NCBI GenBank assembly: GCA_949710005.1
Contig: OX453275.1
Location: 17,693,259 to 17,757,258, forward strand
Length of the DNA: 64,000 nucleotides
Source: Ricordea florida
Taxonomy: Eukaryota; Cnidaria; Anthozoa; Corallimorpharia; Ricordeidae
Reading direction: 5' to 3'
The notes below the pieces were generated by a model. It did not search any database, was not told the DNA's origin, and worked only from the letters and a program-made list of their open reading frames with translations. The translations under genes were made by a program, and so were the position numbers. Positions 26,475-39,154 of this stretch are shown here, one piece after another. The first letter of the stretch is position 1; each line of letters starts with the position of its first letter.

Positions 26475-27386
26475 ATGGAGGAAAAGCTTTGCACAAGCGT
26501 TGATGATGGAGATGACAAAACGTGGCAAGAAAATGAGGCGCCTGAATTTATTCATTCAGGTAACCTGCCAGTTTTGCGTTTGCGAGGGGGAGCAAACGGA
26601 GACAACGAAAAGTGGTTGTGTGACATTTGTGGGAAGTCGCTCGTGTCCAAGAGAAATCTCGATGTTCATATGGACTCTGCTCATGCCAGTCACCCAGATT
26701 TCACCTGTAGTACATCACCTGATGGATTGGTTAAGTGGAAGTGCAGTTTGTGTGGCGATTTTCTCTCTTCAAAGCAGCGAGTGATTTCACATTTAACTAA
26801 GACTCATGGTACAACATACTTTGTTGAACAAAAACAGAAACAAACTCTTAATTCCCGAACAACATTGTGGAGAAGAAAGCGTTCTGCAAATGGCTGTCTT
26901 GTTTCAGAACAAATTTCTTCTGCTGCTTCTCTCGAGCAAAAGTTAAACTTGAACTCTGAATGTTGCTCAGCAATGAGTGAATTACCTGGACCTGAAGAAG
27001 GGAGCTCTGCTTCAAGTTTCTTTCAATCAATTTCAGGAGAAGAATTATTACATGTATACCCCGAATTCCCAAGACAAGGCACACATCCCTGTAACAACAA
27101 GAACAGTGTGTACAGCATTATTACTCATTTTCCAGGCTCTGAGAATTCAGGTTCTGATTCAAATAGTACTTGCATTAATGTTGCCTACACATCAGACTTG
27201 GACTGTTCTTTAAGTAGTTGCACTGATTACAGTTCATCTGAAACAGATCAGCCAACATCTAGCGATGAATCAGACTCGGAAGAACAGGACAAATCAAACT
27301 CAGTCTTGGATGCCTCCACTGATATGCCCGAGTCACCAATTAGCGAGAAAAAAACTGAGCCTACTTATTTTATCATACATTGCTAA
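26475..27386 (+). CDS. C2H2 zinc-finger ORF, 5' part of a CACTA/EnSpm-like transposon
   Basis: ATG 26475 is taken as the start; the frame opens earlier without an ATG. It contains NLPVLRLRGGANGD near residue 31-44, then two fingers: WLCDICGKSLVSKRNLDVHM and WKCSLCGDFLSSKQRVISHL. A Ser/Asp-rich acidic tail follows. The frame ends at TGC-TAA just before the ISL2EU insertion; transposase sequence resumes at 30779. I infer one CACTA-like transcription unit split in two, with this part supplying DNA binding. Confidence 0.55.
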   Translation: MEEKLCTSVDDGDDKTWQENEAPEFIHSGNLPVLRLRGGANGDNEKWLCDICGKSLVSKRNLDVHMDSAHASHPDFTCSTSPDGLVKWKCSLCGDFLSSKQRVISHLTKTHGTTYFVEQKQKQTLNSRTTLWRRKRSANGCLVSEQISSAASLEQKLNLNSECCSAMSELPGPEEGSSASSFFQSISGEELLHVYPEFPRQGTHPCNNKNSVYSIITHFPGSENSGSDSNSTCINVAYTSDLDCSLSSCTDYSSSETDQPTSSDESDSEEQDKSNSVLDASTDMPESPISEKKTEPTYFIIHC

Positions 27387-27517
27387 ATATAAATAGACCC
27401 TTCTCCAAAATGGCGCCGGCCGAGAGAGGTCTGGAAACTGGGGGTATAGTTTGTTGACATCTGGAGTCGCAGAGATCGATTTCCGCCATTTTTTGTAGGA
27501 AGATTTACAAAAATTGA

Positions 27518-29003
<1,486 letters not shown>

Positions 29004-29183
29004 TCATTCTGGTCAATAAAGTGCCTGGATTTATTGTAAAAAAATTAAACACCTTCTATTATGTAAAATCACAACAGTTAAGAGATCCAGAAGTCTGTTT
29101 CTTTCCCTTGTATTTTGCACAAAAACATGCATGTACAAAACACAAATTTACACTTTGCATGCTGTTGGTCATCAGTTATCTGC

Positions 29184-29346
29184 TTATTGCCTCAAAAAAT
29201 AAGGCAAGCAGTGAGAAAAATAAAGTTCATGAACTTTGGAAGTGGCTTTGTGAAAAACTCCAGGATCAAACTCAATTTTTTGTACAAAAAGATTTTCTGA
29301 CCCCTCCTTCGAATGGATACAAAATTTGCTCCACAAGAACCCTGAT

Positions 29347-29384
<38 letters not shown>

Positions 29385-30386
29385 GTTATGCTTGAGTCTT
29401 ATTTCTCCATTGTTATCTCGATGAATACAAATGTCCCTTTTAAGTTCTAAACATTCCTCAATTGACTTTCCCTTCATTGAAAACAAGCTCTTAATTTCCA
29501 GAATTCCAACCGATGGATTCTCATTAGGATCATAAATAATACCATCAGGCGAACAACCCATCCAGTAAATGTCAGGATGAATCAACAACCCACATTTGAA
29601 AACTTCTACTTGAGGGCCTGATAATTCCTTGAACTCTTTGACAACCATTGGTTCCATGTCTAGACCATATTTCATGGCCTCAGTCTGCACCTTTGTTGAT
29701 GAAAATAAAGTATGTAAGAACCTATCATTAACTGGTGCTTTTCTAGAAACAACTTCACCGAATCTTGAAGAAGTTATTCTGAATGCTCGCTCTTGGTACC
29801 AAGTTGAGCAACTGGACTGACTTCTCGTATTCTTCTCAATTTCCAACGCTTTTTCTCGAGATAACATGACATTTGATAGGAAGGGTTTTTCTTCTTCTGG
29901 CACTGTTGGTGGTGGCCCTTTCCTAACGAGTTCAGGTAAAGTAATTTCTACGGGAAAGTCAAACACTGCCTCAAGGTCCTCACTGTAAACAGTATCTACA
30001 AAGCCCGGTGGATATATATCCCTTAACTGATTTGCTAAAGGACACCCTTCCAAGAAATTCCCCCATGGAAGGGACTTGTGTGTTGCTGAGTTAGAGTATT
30101 GAAGCCAAGAAGCATAAGTGGTAGGACTCTCAACTGAGATGTTTTCTCCAAGTTGTTGAACGTGTCTTTCGGTAATCAGCCGTTGTTCGATAGGTCTGGG
30201 ATCGTGTAAATACTCCTGTACAGTCTTAGGTGCTATTTCGCGAGGCTTTCGATCTATTCGTGGTTTCACAAACTCGGAAGCAAACCATCTTTGTGGCTCT
30301 AGCGAAGGACCTCGAGGTTTATGCCACTGTTGTAGATGGGAGGTTGGAGAGTCGTCATCGTGTAATTTTACCGTTACGTGTGTAAA

Positions 30387-30434
<48 letters not shown>

Positions 30435-30713
30435 TTGAGTGGTAACTTCGATGCCGTCTTCTTCCAAACTATCAAATACAATTCTTAGTTTATGTGGTGC
30501 TTCGGTTTTCCTCATCGAGCGATAACATCTTGCTTTTACGACGCAGCAATCCTCAGAAAACAATATCTTGACATTCTCAAGGTACGTTTCCAGGTAGTAC
30601 TTGTCTCCTTTTTTCCTTCCCTTCTTGCTTTCGAGCCACTTATTCGAACACTCTAAAATAGATCTCTCGAAGTTTCCATTCTGCGTCACATTTCTCTCTA
30701 CGCTTTCCGCCAT
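29184..30713 (-). CDS. SWIM-finger YqaJ-type nuclease of the ISL2EU element (509 aa)
   Basis: ATG 30713 lies just inside the right TIR; the frame is intact. A SWIM zinc finger (CSCKAGTGKCQHLAALFTHV) is near residue 95-115. The C-terminal half has FRITSSRFGEVVSRKAP, YGLDMEPMVVKEFKELSG, MGCSPDGIIYDP and VGILEIKSLFSMKG, the YqaJ/lambda-exonuclease motifs (E, D, ExK). Such nucleases resect 5' ends and may help process transposition intermediates. It ends against the transposase 3' end (stop 29184-29186). Confidence 0.8.
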
Positions 30714-30721
30714 AATGAAAC

Positions 30722-30754
<33 letters not shown>

Positions 30755-30779
30755 GGCGCCATTTTGGAGAAGGGTCTAT

Positions 30780-32947
30780 TAAGTGGCTCTGCTTCTGTGG
30801 ATCTTTTAGACCTTCTTAAACTGATTGCGCCAGAAGATAACACCTTGCGATCTTTTTCACTCAGTGACATCAAAGAAACACTGGGAGATTGCATTGTAAA
30901 TGTCTGTGATTATTGTGGAAAATGCTTTTCAATTTTTTCCAAAGGATGAGAACATTTACCAATGTAACACAACAAATAGTGGAGGATACCAATGTTCTGG
31001 ATTGCGTTACCGTGGAAGTTTAAATAATCAGGTTAAAAACCACAGAAACTTGTACTCGTGACTGTCTCAGTCGAACAGCAGTTGACAAAACATCTGGAAC
31101 GCAGTCGCATTTGGATGAAAACTCAGCAATATAAAAACACACCTAACTGTTCATCGAATATCAGAGACATTGTTGATGGAACAGTATACAAAAGTTTTAA
31201 ATAAAGTGGAGGGTTTCTCACCGATGAAGCCAATTTAACTTTACTTTTTAACACAGATGGCATACCCTTATACAAATCTTCAAAAGTTAACATTTGGCCT
31301 GTTTTTCTTGCTGTAAATGGACTTCCTCCAGAAGAACGGTTTGCAAAGAACATGATACTGTGGGGATTATGGTAAGGGAAGGGGAAACCAAGGTTTTCCA
31401 CCTTTTTTGAAGTGTTTACTGATGACCTTATCCGACTGAAGTGTAAAGGCTTCACCATCATGGACAAATTGAATCCAAAACTTATGCTGTCACTGGGGAC
31501 TACTGACCTACAAGGGAAAGCATATCTAATGTATATGAGTCACCACAGTGGTGTCAATGGTTGCATTACCTGTGAAGAAGAAGGTTTCATCACTAAGCAA
31601 GGAAAATGACATGTTCGTTGTTATCCTTTCAAAGATCCACCTGCCCCATTACGAACCAGTGAAAGAGTACGGGAGGATTCTTTGTCTGCTGTGAAATGTG
31701 GTGACAGAGTGAAAGGTTTTCATGATGTTACACCATTGGCAAAACTTCCCTGGTTTGACCTAGTGCTGGGAATCGTCCCGGACTATATGCATGGTGTGTT
31801 ACTTGGCGTAACAAAGCAACTCCTTAACCTTTGGTTGTCCGGATCGAAACATAAGAAGCCTTGGTTCATTGGAAGTAAAACAAAACTTATTGACAAGAGA
31901 CTAAAAGACATGAAGCCGCCTGACTTTATACAAAGACTTCCAAGGCAACTGGAAACAAGTCGTGCTTATTTCAAGGCATCTGAATTACAAGCATGGCTAC
32001 TTTATTATTCTATCCCATGCCTGATTGACATTTTACCTGAAAAATACTTACAACATTTTGCTTGCCTAGTAGAAGGTGTCTACATACTCCTTGGAGACAA
32101 TATAACACCAGATTTACTAGCTTTATCAAGAGATGTTTTATTTAATTTCTACAAGAATCACCAAGTTCTTTATGGTGATAGCAACTGCAGCCTAAATGTA
32201 CACAATGTTGGAGTTCATTTAGCAACTTATGTACAAGCATGGGGGCCACTTTGGGCATGGTCGTGTTTTTCTTTTGAAGATTTGAATGGAGCCCTACTAG
32301 AGAGTGTTCATGGGACAGGAAATCAGTGTCGTCAACTTATTTGGATGCTGTATGCTCAAAATGCCCTTCGATCCAAATGCCATTTAATTTCAGACAAGAA
32401 TGTGCAATTCTTTGTGGAGCAAATGCTTTCTGGTGAGAGAAGCCTGCGAAATGTGAAGAGTGCAAAAAACTGTCAAGTTGCGGGAGCCCTTAAAAAGTGG
32501 GCAGTTAACAATGAGGTCTATGAACAGGCATCTTTATTATTACTAAATTCAAATAACCCCAACATACCAGTCTTTCTAGAAGCCAAACGTGTGATTGTAA
32601 ATGGTCATGTCATTTTTTCACGGATTTATGAAAGAATGAAGAAACATTGCGGATTTGCAGTTCTTATAGAGCACAGTGATGGAAACTACATGGCATTTGC
32701 TGCATACTTTTTGTTTGAGAGCAATTCTAGAATTGTTTTTGCTGTAGTTAAGCGTATTATTTTAGATTATGAAAACCCTTTCCTTGTGTGTGACAAACCA
32801 CGGCTCCTCCTCAGAGTTTCAGGTGAAGATGAGAAGTATACTGTTGTTGCTGTGGACTGTATTATTGAGAAAATCATTTATCTTTCTGGCACCCCAAACC
32901 ACATGTTTGTGGCTAGGGCTCCAAAATTTTGTGGGCACTGTCGATGA
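30780..32947 (+). pseudogene. Tnp2-type transposase of a CACTA/EnSpm-like element
   Basis: The first part (30780-31411) is broken by frameshifts but shows VCDYCGKCFSIF and LLFNTDGIPLYKSSKVNIWP. Frame 31412-31609 (LGTTDLQGKAYLMYMSHHSG, GCITCEEEGF) is followed after TGA 31607-31609 by the same frame to 32947: LPWFDLVLGIVPDYMHGVLL, KLLN-type WLSGS, LPRQLETSRAYFKASELQAW, NVGVHLATYVQAWGPLWAWS and GALLESVHGTGNQ. The order matches Transposase_21 plus DUF4218 of CACTA transposases. It pairs with the zinc-finger ORF at 26475. CACTA termini were not located. Region 32948-33320 is non-coding. Confidence 0.7.
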
Positions 32948-33321
32948 ACTTGCCTGTACTTTACACAAAAGTGAGTCACTCACTTAAAAATTTGCTCTCA
33001 GTGACTGTAATGTTACGTATTATTTTTTAGGTGGTTAAAGTAAATGAGCAAAGGCTGCACAGTTATCATAATTAAATGTTCTGTAAAGGAAGCAGCTCGT
33101 CTACATGTAATTGTGCCCATGCTCAGAGACCCAGAGGCAGTAAGTTGGGGCAAGACAAAGTCAACAGGGGAGAAATCCTAGTACTGAAATTGTTTTCAAG
33201 AAATTAAAATGGGAAGAGCCCTTGGGAAGCGAAACTCTCCAGACCATTTCCAAAGGGCTCTGTGAATGCTGGCTCTTGATTGAACAGAAAAATCCTTTGT
33301 AGTAATCTGCCCAATTGGCGA

Positions 33322-33681
33322 ACAGTAACTTCAGATTCACTTTCGTGTGTTCTTACACATAAAAAAAAGTGATTGATGTGAGCTTCTAGGTCTCAATTTT
33401 CAGACACCTTTACTTGGGTTAAAAGTATCAAAAGTACTCAAGCTTGTATGTTTGATTTTCCAGCCGACTACAATTTTTCCGCACTGCATGCTTTGTTTAA
33501 CTGCATGTTCCAGACGAGCCACTATTTTTGATTCCTCTAATCAGTCTAAATAAAAATTTCCCGGTAGATCTTGAAAAATATATTTTCCTGACATCCAAAA
33601 TGATTTCCAGAGTTTTTTTTTGGTTCTCCAATGTAATATGTGTAAGAACACATGAAAGTTACTCTAATGTTACTGATAGTT
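33322..33681. repeat. MITE-like element with about 38-bp imperfect TIRs
   Basis: The left end 33322-33360 (acagtaacttcagattcact, ttcgtgtgttcttacacat) is inverted at 33638-33681 (atgtgtaagaacacatgaaa, gttactctaatgttactg). The inner 20 bp match with one mismatch; outer parts are weaker. No coding inside. Region 33682-34160 is AT-rich with repeated agaa/ttctag words and no gene. Confidence 0.5.
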
Positions 33682-34160
33682 GGGTATAAGGTTTCTTACT
33701 CATCAACTCTTTATGCATAGCAAACTTCAGTTTCTTGATAAGAGTTTGAATTAACATGCAATATGAAAGCTCGATAAAACTGAAATTTTCTTTCATAAGC
33801 TTTCATACATCCCAAATGGTAACAAGTTCTAGACTATTTCTAGTTTATTCCAGTTTCCTGCAAGAAATGAAAACTTGAAAAAACTGTCAATTTCTAGCAG
33901 CAACTGGTAAGAGCATAAAATTCTAGCTATTTCCAGATTTTGAAAGAAGTCAAAACTTGCGAGAACTTGAAAAATCTTTTCTGGAAAAAAGCTAGAATTT
34001 GATTCTGGAATGAAGCCTTCATATTCTTGAAATTTCTAGAAACTTCCAGAAATTAACAGGAAGCTGGAAATTCATTTTGCAAGGGTACCCACGGCTTCAA
34101 AGTAAGAAGAAATGGCACTTGAGTCGAAATAAAATTATCTATAAACGGAAAAAAACATAC

Positions 34161-34397
34161 CTCCACTGCTTGAATTATTTTGTGGCTAACTTTGTGTCCA
34201 AAGACGGAAACGTTCTTCACCGCCGAATATGTCTTTCCGTAATATGCAAGTCGGGCGTTGTTCTGATAAAAGTATGCCTCATCGTCTTGAATCTTGATTG
34301 ACCATAGATTTGTCGCCTTTGGTGGACTGCAACATTGCATAGCTCTTGTATTTGCTTTATACGGTGACTTGCTCGGTGCCTTTTTTTCTCTCGCCAT
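34161..34397 (-). CDS. First coding exon of an unknown gene (79 codons)
   Basis: ATG 34397; reads MAREKKAPSKSPYKANTRAM, TNLWSIKIQDDEAYFYQNNA and KNVSVFGHKVSHKIIQAVE, then a strong donor gag|gtatgt at 34160. A basic N-terminus precedes a possible folded part. Downstream exons on the minus strand were not found; it may be an orphan. The upstream region 34398-35133 has TATA-like and short open frames but nothing I can name. Confidence 0.35.
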
Positions 34398-35240
34398 GCT
34401 TAGGCTCTGTAGTGAAAGCTCTTTTTTAAAAAGTAGTAGATTAATTTTGCGTGCGCGATGAGGAAACTCAGTAAGGCGCTGAGATCATGTCACGCACGAC
34501 TAACTGCCTGTTCGTGTTCGCAAAAGGCGATCTTGATTTCGTCATTCGTCAGGTGTGATGATACATGGTACAAGATGTGCGCTTCTCCCGATCGCTAGTG
34601 GTGAACGGCTCGGCCTTTCTTAGCACTTACCTCACCCCATATAATATACATGCCTTTTTTCGATTTCATGTCCAAACCATTACTACATGCAGACATCTGT
34701 CGATTTGATGAACGTGACAAAGGTCACGAGAGCTACCATGTCAAATTCAAAATCGTGAGTTCACTAATAGGCCATGACTGTTTGATCAGTAGTCTGGGCA
34801 ATCAGTCTCGAGGTCACGCTGGATTTGTATTCTTCCAGAATGGCTTCCTTCAAGTAACGACTTCCATTTCTGCGTTGTGCTACGTCTCCCATTCTGTGTA
34901 TTTACAAAATGGAGTGTTCTGCTTGCAGTTTTTTTGCTATACATGTACTAAACATGTTTCGTGAACTGAGCATTGATTTATGTTGTGATAACAGTGAACT
35001 ACATACTTTGCGTGCGTTCGGCTTTACATTGGAGAATCTGCCAATCACGATAAGTAAAGTACCTCCGCTCGGGATCATTATAAATTCGGAAACAGTGATC
35101 GAGTTTGGTAACACTACCTAAACTTCAAGAAAGATGGAAGGTGAACAAAAACGTCTAAACTGCAGTTTTATCGGGTTTTCGAGTCATGAGTCCAGCGAAA
35201 CGTTTCCATCAAAATAAAGCATCGAAGGAAGGTGGTTTAA

Positions 35241-36001
35241 CGTTTCTTCGGTTTCTCTGATGACAGCCTTGACTCATTCCCATCTCCGTCAAAGACTGGA
35301 AAAACAATCATTCGTGGTCATTGTCCCAGTGATGATGTAGTGTTCGAGCCCGAAGGACGACCTCTGCAAGAGACCTTACTCAGAGCTTCTGACGAAGAGG
35401 AGATGGAGGAAACAATACCAGTGGATTATTCAGACTGTTCAGGCGATGAACTGGACCCAGAAGAACAACGTAATATGGACGGTAAGCCGTAATTGCCTTT
35501 ACCGATAAATTTCACCTAATCGGCGTGGGGGGCAAATCTAAACTCCAGGCTTAACGTAGCCTTGTTTTCATTCTGATGAAAATTTAAGACTCGTCAGTAG
35601 TAACTGCGTAATTACGCAGAGACTAAAAAGCACTGAATAGTTGCACAATAACGTTTTCCCGCCATTTTTCAATGAATTTCATTTTAAATGTTTCAAACGC
35701 CCGCTTAAGACGTATAGCTACTATTTTTCACGTTGTCACTGAAAGAGAATATTCTCTATTAAGTGGCTAACCATTTAAGTTTAAACTAAAGGGTCAAATG
35801 CATGCCGTGCACGTTAAAGACAGCCCCTAATTAAGATCTTGTGAATATTGTCAAATACACTACAGTGATTTGGATAAACATTTGAAAGGGAAGCAACACC
35901 AGGAATTTGCAACGAACCCGCAGAACTACGCAGGAGTTGATGAATTAATTAAAAAATTTGAAGGACGGATTGTAGAAGGAAAAAGTTGTCAGCCGTCTTA
36001 G
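35241..36001 (+). CDS. Exon pair with a DBF4-type zinc finger
   Basis: Exon 35241-35481 reads RFFGFSDDSLDSFPSPSKTG and then a very acidic end (DEEEMEETIPVDYSDCSGDE), with donor acg|gtaagc. Exon 35836-36001 reads CEYCQIHYSDLDKHLKGKQH, QEFATNPQNYAGVDELIKKF, matching the CxxC...HxxxxxH DBF4-type finger with its following helix. In Dbf4 this motif helps bind the Cdc7 kinase. The phases of the two exons do not join directly, so an exon is missing or the locus is decayed. The region 35134-35220 has a short ATG frame (MEGEQKRLNCSFIGF) that could be an earlier exon. Confidence 0.4.
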
Positions 36002-36487
36002 AAACAAAAACTTAACCATGAACTTAAATGTGAATTGCAATTTGCAGTTTTTACTTTTAAACAAGAAGTTATGCTATAAAAGGGGTTTCTCCAAGGTTTT
36101 AAAACCGGACCAATACTACATGTACAATCTTCTTGAGATAACTGTCTTTATCACGTACCAACTCTTATGCCGCTTGCACTACTTTGTTATTTATATAAGT
36201 TAGCATTCTTTTAACTTTTAAATAAATATTAATGAATTCAAAAAGTGACAGACATAACTTTATGTTCTTAGGGGCTTTCCAGATAAACCAATTTCTTAAT
36301 CTGAACACCAGAATAGCTACTCAGTTACGTTCGTCTGTCTACAGTACAAGAAAAAGGGAGGCCAATGTTAAGGGTAGCGTCCTTTATTGCCGAACTTGTT
36401 TACGTGAAACCTTAGGCCAATTAGAATGTATATATGAATGGACAAGCTAAATGTAGATCTAGTTCACTGCAATTTATAAAGTTTCAA

Positions 36488-36488
<1 letters not shown>

Positions 36489-36528
<40 letters not shown>

Positions 36529-36534
36529 TATATA
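36489..36534. repeat. (TA)n microsatellite
   Basis: About 18 uninterrupted ta units followed by an impure ta/at stretch. Length is likely polymorphic. Confidence 0.9.
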
Positions 36535-36718
36535 CGTCATTTATTATATAGACACGAGTGTTTTACTGGAAAATATACCACTCGTAAAATTCATAAAAAA
36601 CTACATCCGGGACCCGAGTGGTTTATTTTCCATAATCTCACACGTGGGTTTATCGATGACGTAATTTCGGTAATTTCCCTCCGAAATTTGTATCGATGTC
36701 TTTTTGTCTATATAATAA

Positions 36719-36872
36719 AAAGAATATTACACGGCGGCTTGAAGATATGAATTTTATTTTCTCGTGGCAAAAACAATATTTTACTCACTCGCTGGGCTCG
36801 TTCGTAAAATATTGTTTTGCCACTCGAAAATAAAATTCATATCTTCGCGCCACCGTGTAATATCCTCTATAC
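36719..36872. repeat. Foldback hairpin repeat
   Basis: The arm gaatattacacgg, gaagatatgaattttatttt, ctcgtggcaaaaacaatatt is mirrored as aatattgttttgccactcga, aaataaaattcatatcttc and ccgtgtaatatcc, with a short loop around 36796-36806. Arms are about 70 nt with small mismatches. Typical of a foldback MITE. A related motif (cactcgtaaaattcat) occurs just left at 36578-36594. Confidence 0.65.
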
Positions 36873-36919
36873 ATACATATATAATAGTAATTAAGTTCTG
36901 CATTTTTTTGTCTGTATAG

Positions 36920-37119
36920 GAGCTTCCAGAAGGCGTACCAGCTATTGTTCAACCGTCTCTGCTCTCAATTGATGCGGAAGGTATGAGGAGTTCATGCCTC
37001 CATTAGCTGTTGACCAATGGAAAGAGCGACTGTTGCATTTAGATAGCTGGCTGCTAAGTGTCCCAAAAACGTCTAAAGCAGGATTGATGCTGAAAAAACT
37101 CTTAAAAGACCGGCAATGA
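36920..37119 (+). CDS. Possible terminal exon
   Basis: After an acceptor (atttttttgtctgtatag) the frame reads ELPEGVPAIVQPSLLSIDAE. After a 2-nt frame change it continues EFMPPLAVDQWKERLLHLDS and VPKTSKAGLMLKKLLKDRQ, stop TGA 37117-37119. It may belong to the DBF4-finger gene 0.9 kb upstream; the frame break means it could be decayed. Confidence 0.3.
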
Positions 37120-37469
37120 CGCCGTGATGTTGCATGTTGATTATAAGATTTTAAATCAAATTTTAAGACTTTTGTCTGCTGATTTCTTGACAAATCAAAA
37201 AAGTATATTTACGCGTCATGCCTTTCCTAGTCTTTATTTTGACTAGAACTCGAGTGATAGTTCGCTTCAGCATGTCGTTTTACGAACAAAGCGTTTGTGG
37301 ACAGCGTTACTAAATCAGTCAAATCACACAAGATTTGTAGGTAGTTCATTCGTAATTTTAGAGATATTAATATTGGAAATTCAGAATACAAAGTTCACAT
37401 TGGTCCGAGAATAACACTCAAGCTGTATGAACATTTGTGGTGGGAAGATATATGCGAAGGAAAGTAGAG

Positions 37470-37710
37470 TATTTGCTCGGAAAATCAGACTGAAAATTTT
37501 TCAAAAGGTGTGTTGGGCTGAGATCGTCGGAGAAATGTAGAATGTTGGGTCCGAAAATCGGACTCAAAAAATTAACGACATTTGTGTCCAGCTGAGAACG
37601 TAGAATGTTGGCTTCGAAAATCGGACTCAAAATTTATTTATCTCGTATCTGGCTGAGAAAGTCCAAACATCAAATAAAGGGTGGAATTTTTGGTCCGAAA
37701 ATCGTACTCA
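37470..37710. repeat. Tandem palindromic boxes (gtccgaaaatcggac)
   Basis: Copies or near copies of gggtccgaaaatcggactca lie near 37478, 37549, 37611 and 37690, spaced about 62-80 bp. Each is a perfect or near-perfect 15-bp palindrome. The same boxes recur at 57.9-58.05 kb in the same orientation. Region 37711-38206 has no gene except a shared box at 38113-38165. Confidence 0.6.
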
Positions 37711-38112
37711 AAAGTAGAAATAAAACCGCTTGATTTCCTGTTACTGTAGCAATTTACATGACTCAAATAATATTACAAAGACAAAATTCGATTTCTTAAG
37801 AAGCACGACATACAGGCTTCTGACAGCGGAATAAAGATGCATTCCGCGTTTTATAGCGCTTTTACATTGTATTCTTTGAATGTTATGAAGAAGTCCGAGG
37901 GGTTCGTTGCTGTTTTCTATGTATAAGATGACATTTTAACACAGTCCGCAGAAAATGATAACCTTTTAGATGTAAAAAAACTGTACTTTCTGCTAGAAAC
38001 ATAATAAAGTAGTCTCGTTTTCAACTATGTGTTGCTTAGTTATTTTAGAAAACCCTCTATAGCCAGTATTCTGTCGGAAACCTGCTGTCTAGCATGCTTA
38101 TTTGCCCTTTTT

Positions 38113-38165
38113 TTAGCGGAATTTGCTTAATTGGAAAAGGACGATTTAGTTTGGAACGCCTTTTA
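38113..38165 (+). promoter_or_regulatory. Conserved box upstream of the integrase, shared with 58.3 kb
   Basis: The text ttggaaaaggacgatttagtttggaacgcctt (38131-38162) is almost identical to that at about 58335-58366 (one substitution), and both follow an array of palindromic boxes. Here it lies 45 bp before the integrase ATG. It may be a promoter or leader of the element, or simply part of a shared repeat. Confidence 0.4.
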
Positions 38166-38206
38166 TTGAGTTCGCCATTTAAAAATTATTTGGGTTAAGT
38201 CTTTAA

Positions 38207-39051
38207 ATGGAATTATCCAAGATCTATTATAGTACCGATGAATACCGGAAAAGCTATTTGGCTATTCAAAAATTCGCTAATAAGGCCAATGCTAGTAATG
38301 AGACGGCTAGAAAATGGCTAGAAAAACAAGCGATGTGGCAAATCTATTTGGAACCTCCAAAATATAAACCAAGGCCGAGATGGACCGTGGATAAACCTTA
38401 TTTTGTGCATCAAGCCGATTTGTTATTCTTGCCACACGATAGATTTAGAGGCAAAACTTACAAGTATGCATTAGTAGTCGTTGATGTTGCTCCTAGGTTT
38501 AAGGATGCCGAAGCATTAACCACTAAAAATTCCGAGGAAGTGGCTCGTGCTTTAAAAAAATGTATTCTAGGAAATTACAGCGGCAGAAGACATTAGTGGT
38601 AGACCCCGGTCGATAATTTATGTGCGTGGTAGAAAAATTGATGAAGCAGCATGGGGTTTTAGTTCAGCGTAGTGAAGCTAACAATCATAGAGCACAGGCG
38701 CTTGTTGAAAGGGCCAATCGTACTTTAGCCGAAAAGTTATTTTCACACCAATATTTGCAAGAGTTTTTGATTGAGGATAGATCTCGCATTTGGGCCAAAC
38801 GTTAACCTGGAATTATGAAAACTTTAAATGAAACGCCTACTAGATTAACAGGTAAAGCACCGATTAAAGCTTTATATTTGGATAGAGTTTATAAACGTCC
38901 AGTCGGTACTGATGAGGCGTGGTTACCTATTGGCGTTTATGTCCGATATTTATTGGCGGATGGTGAGTTGGAGGGAGGCTGGAAGAGGGCTACGGACACT
39001 TATTGGTCGCTTGAGGTTTATGAATTAGACAGAATTGTTGTTAGTAAGTGA
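38207..39051 (+). pseudogene. Retroviral-type (rve) integrase of a Polinton-like element
   Basis: ATG 38207. Frame 1 has a helical zinc-less start, then WTVDKPYFVHQADLLFLPHD (first catalytic Asp) and YKYALVVVDVAPRFKDAEAL. Frame 2 (38620-38805) has VLVQRSEANNHRAQALVERA, with the catalytic Glu, and NRTLAEKLF. Frame 3 (38815-39051) has NETPTRLTGKAPIKALYLDR and the C-terminal beta domain. Two frame breaks near 38595 and 38800. This sequence order is that of Maverick/Polinton integrases; no chromodomain is seen. It would insert the linear element into the host genome. Confidence 0.8.
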
Positions 39052-39154
39052 TAGCCGGTTTTATACTATATGAAAGATGGACCTTGAGGAGGACTGGTCC
39101 GTGAAGAATTGCAGGTAATTCAATCTAACAGAGAGCTTCCTCCAAAGAAGGTAC

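Noticed and set aside
26565-26591. A ubiquitin gene or fusion
   Set aside because: Only the last seven residues match; the 69 residues of the ubiquitin fold are not present upstream.
31123-31467. Minus-strand 114-codon frame
   Set aside because: Antisense shadow of the Tnp2 transposase segment LLFNTDGIPLYKSSKVNIWP.
37470-37710. CRISPR-like array
   Set aside because: The units are palindromic and spaced, but units and spacers are both diverged repeats, there is no cas gene and the DNA is animal.
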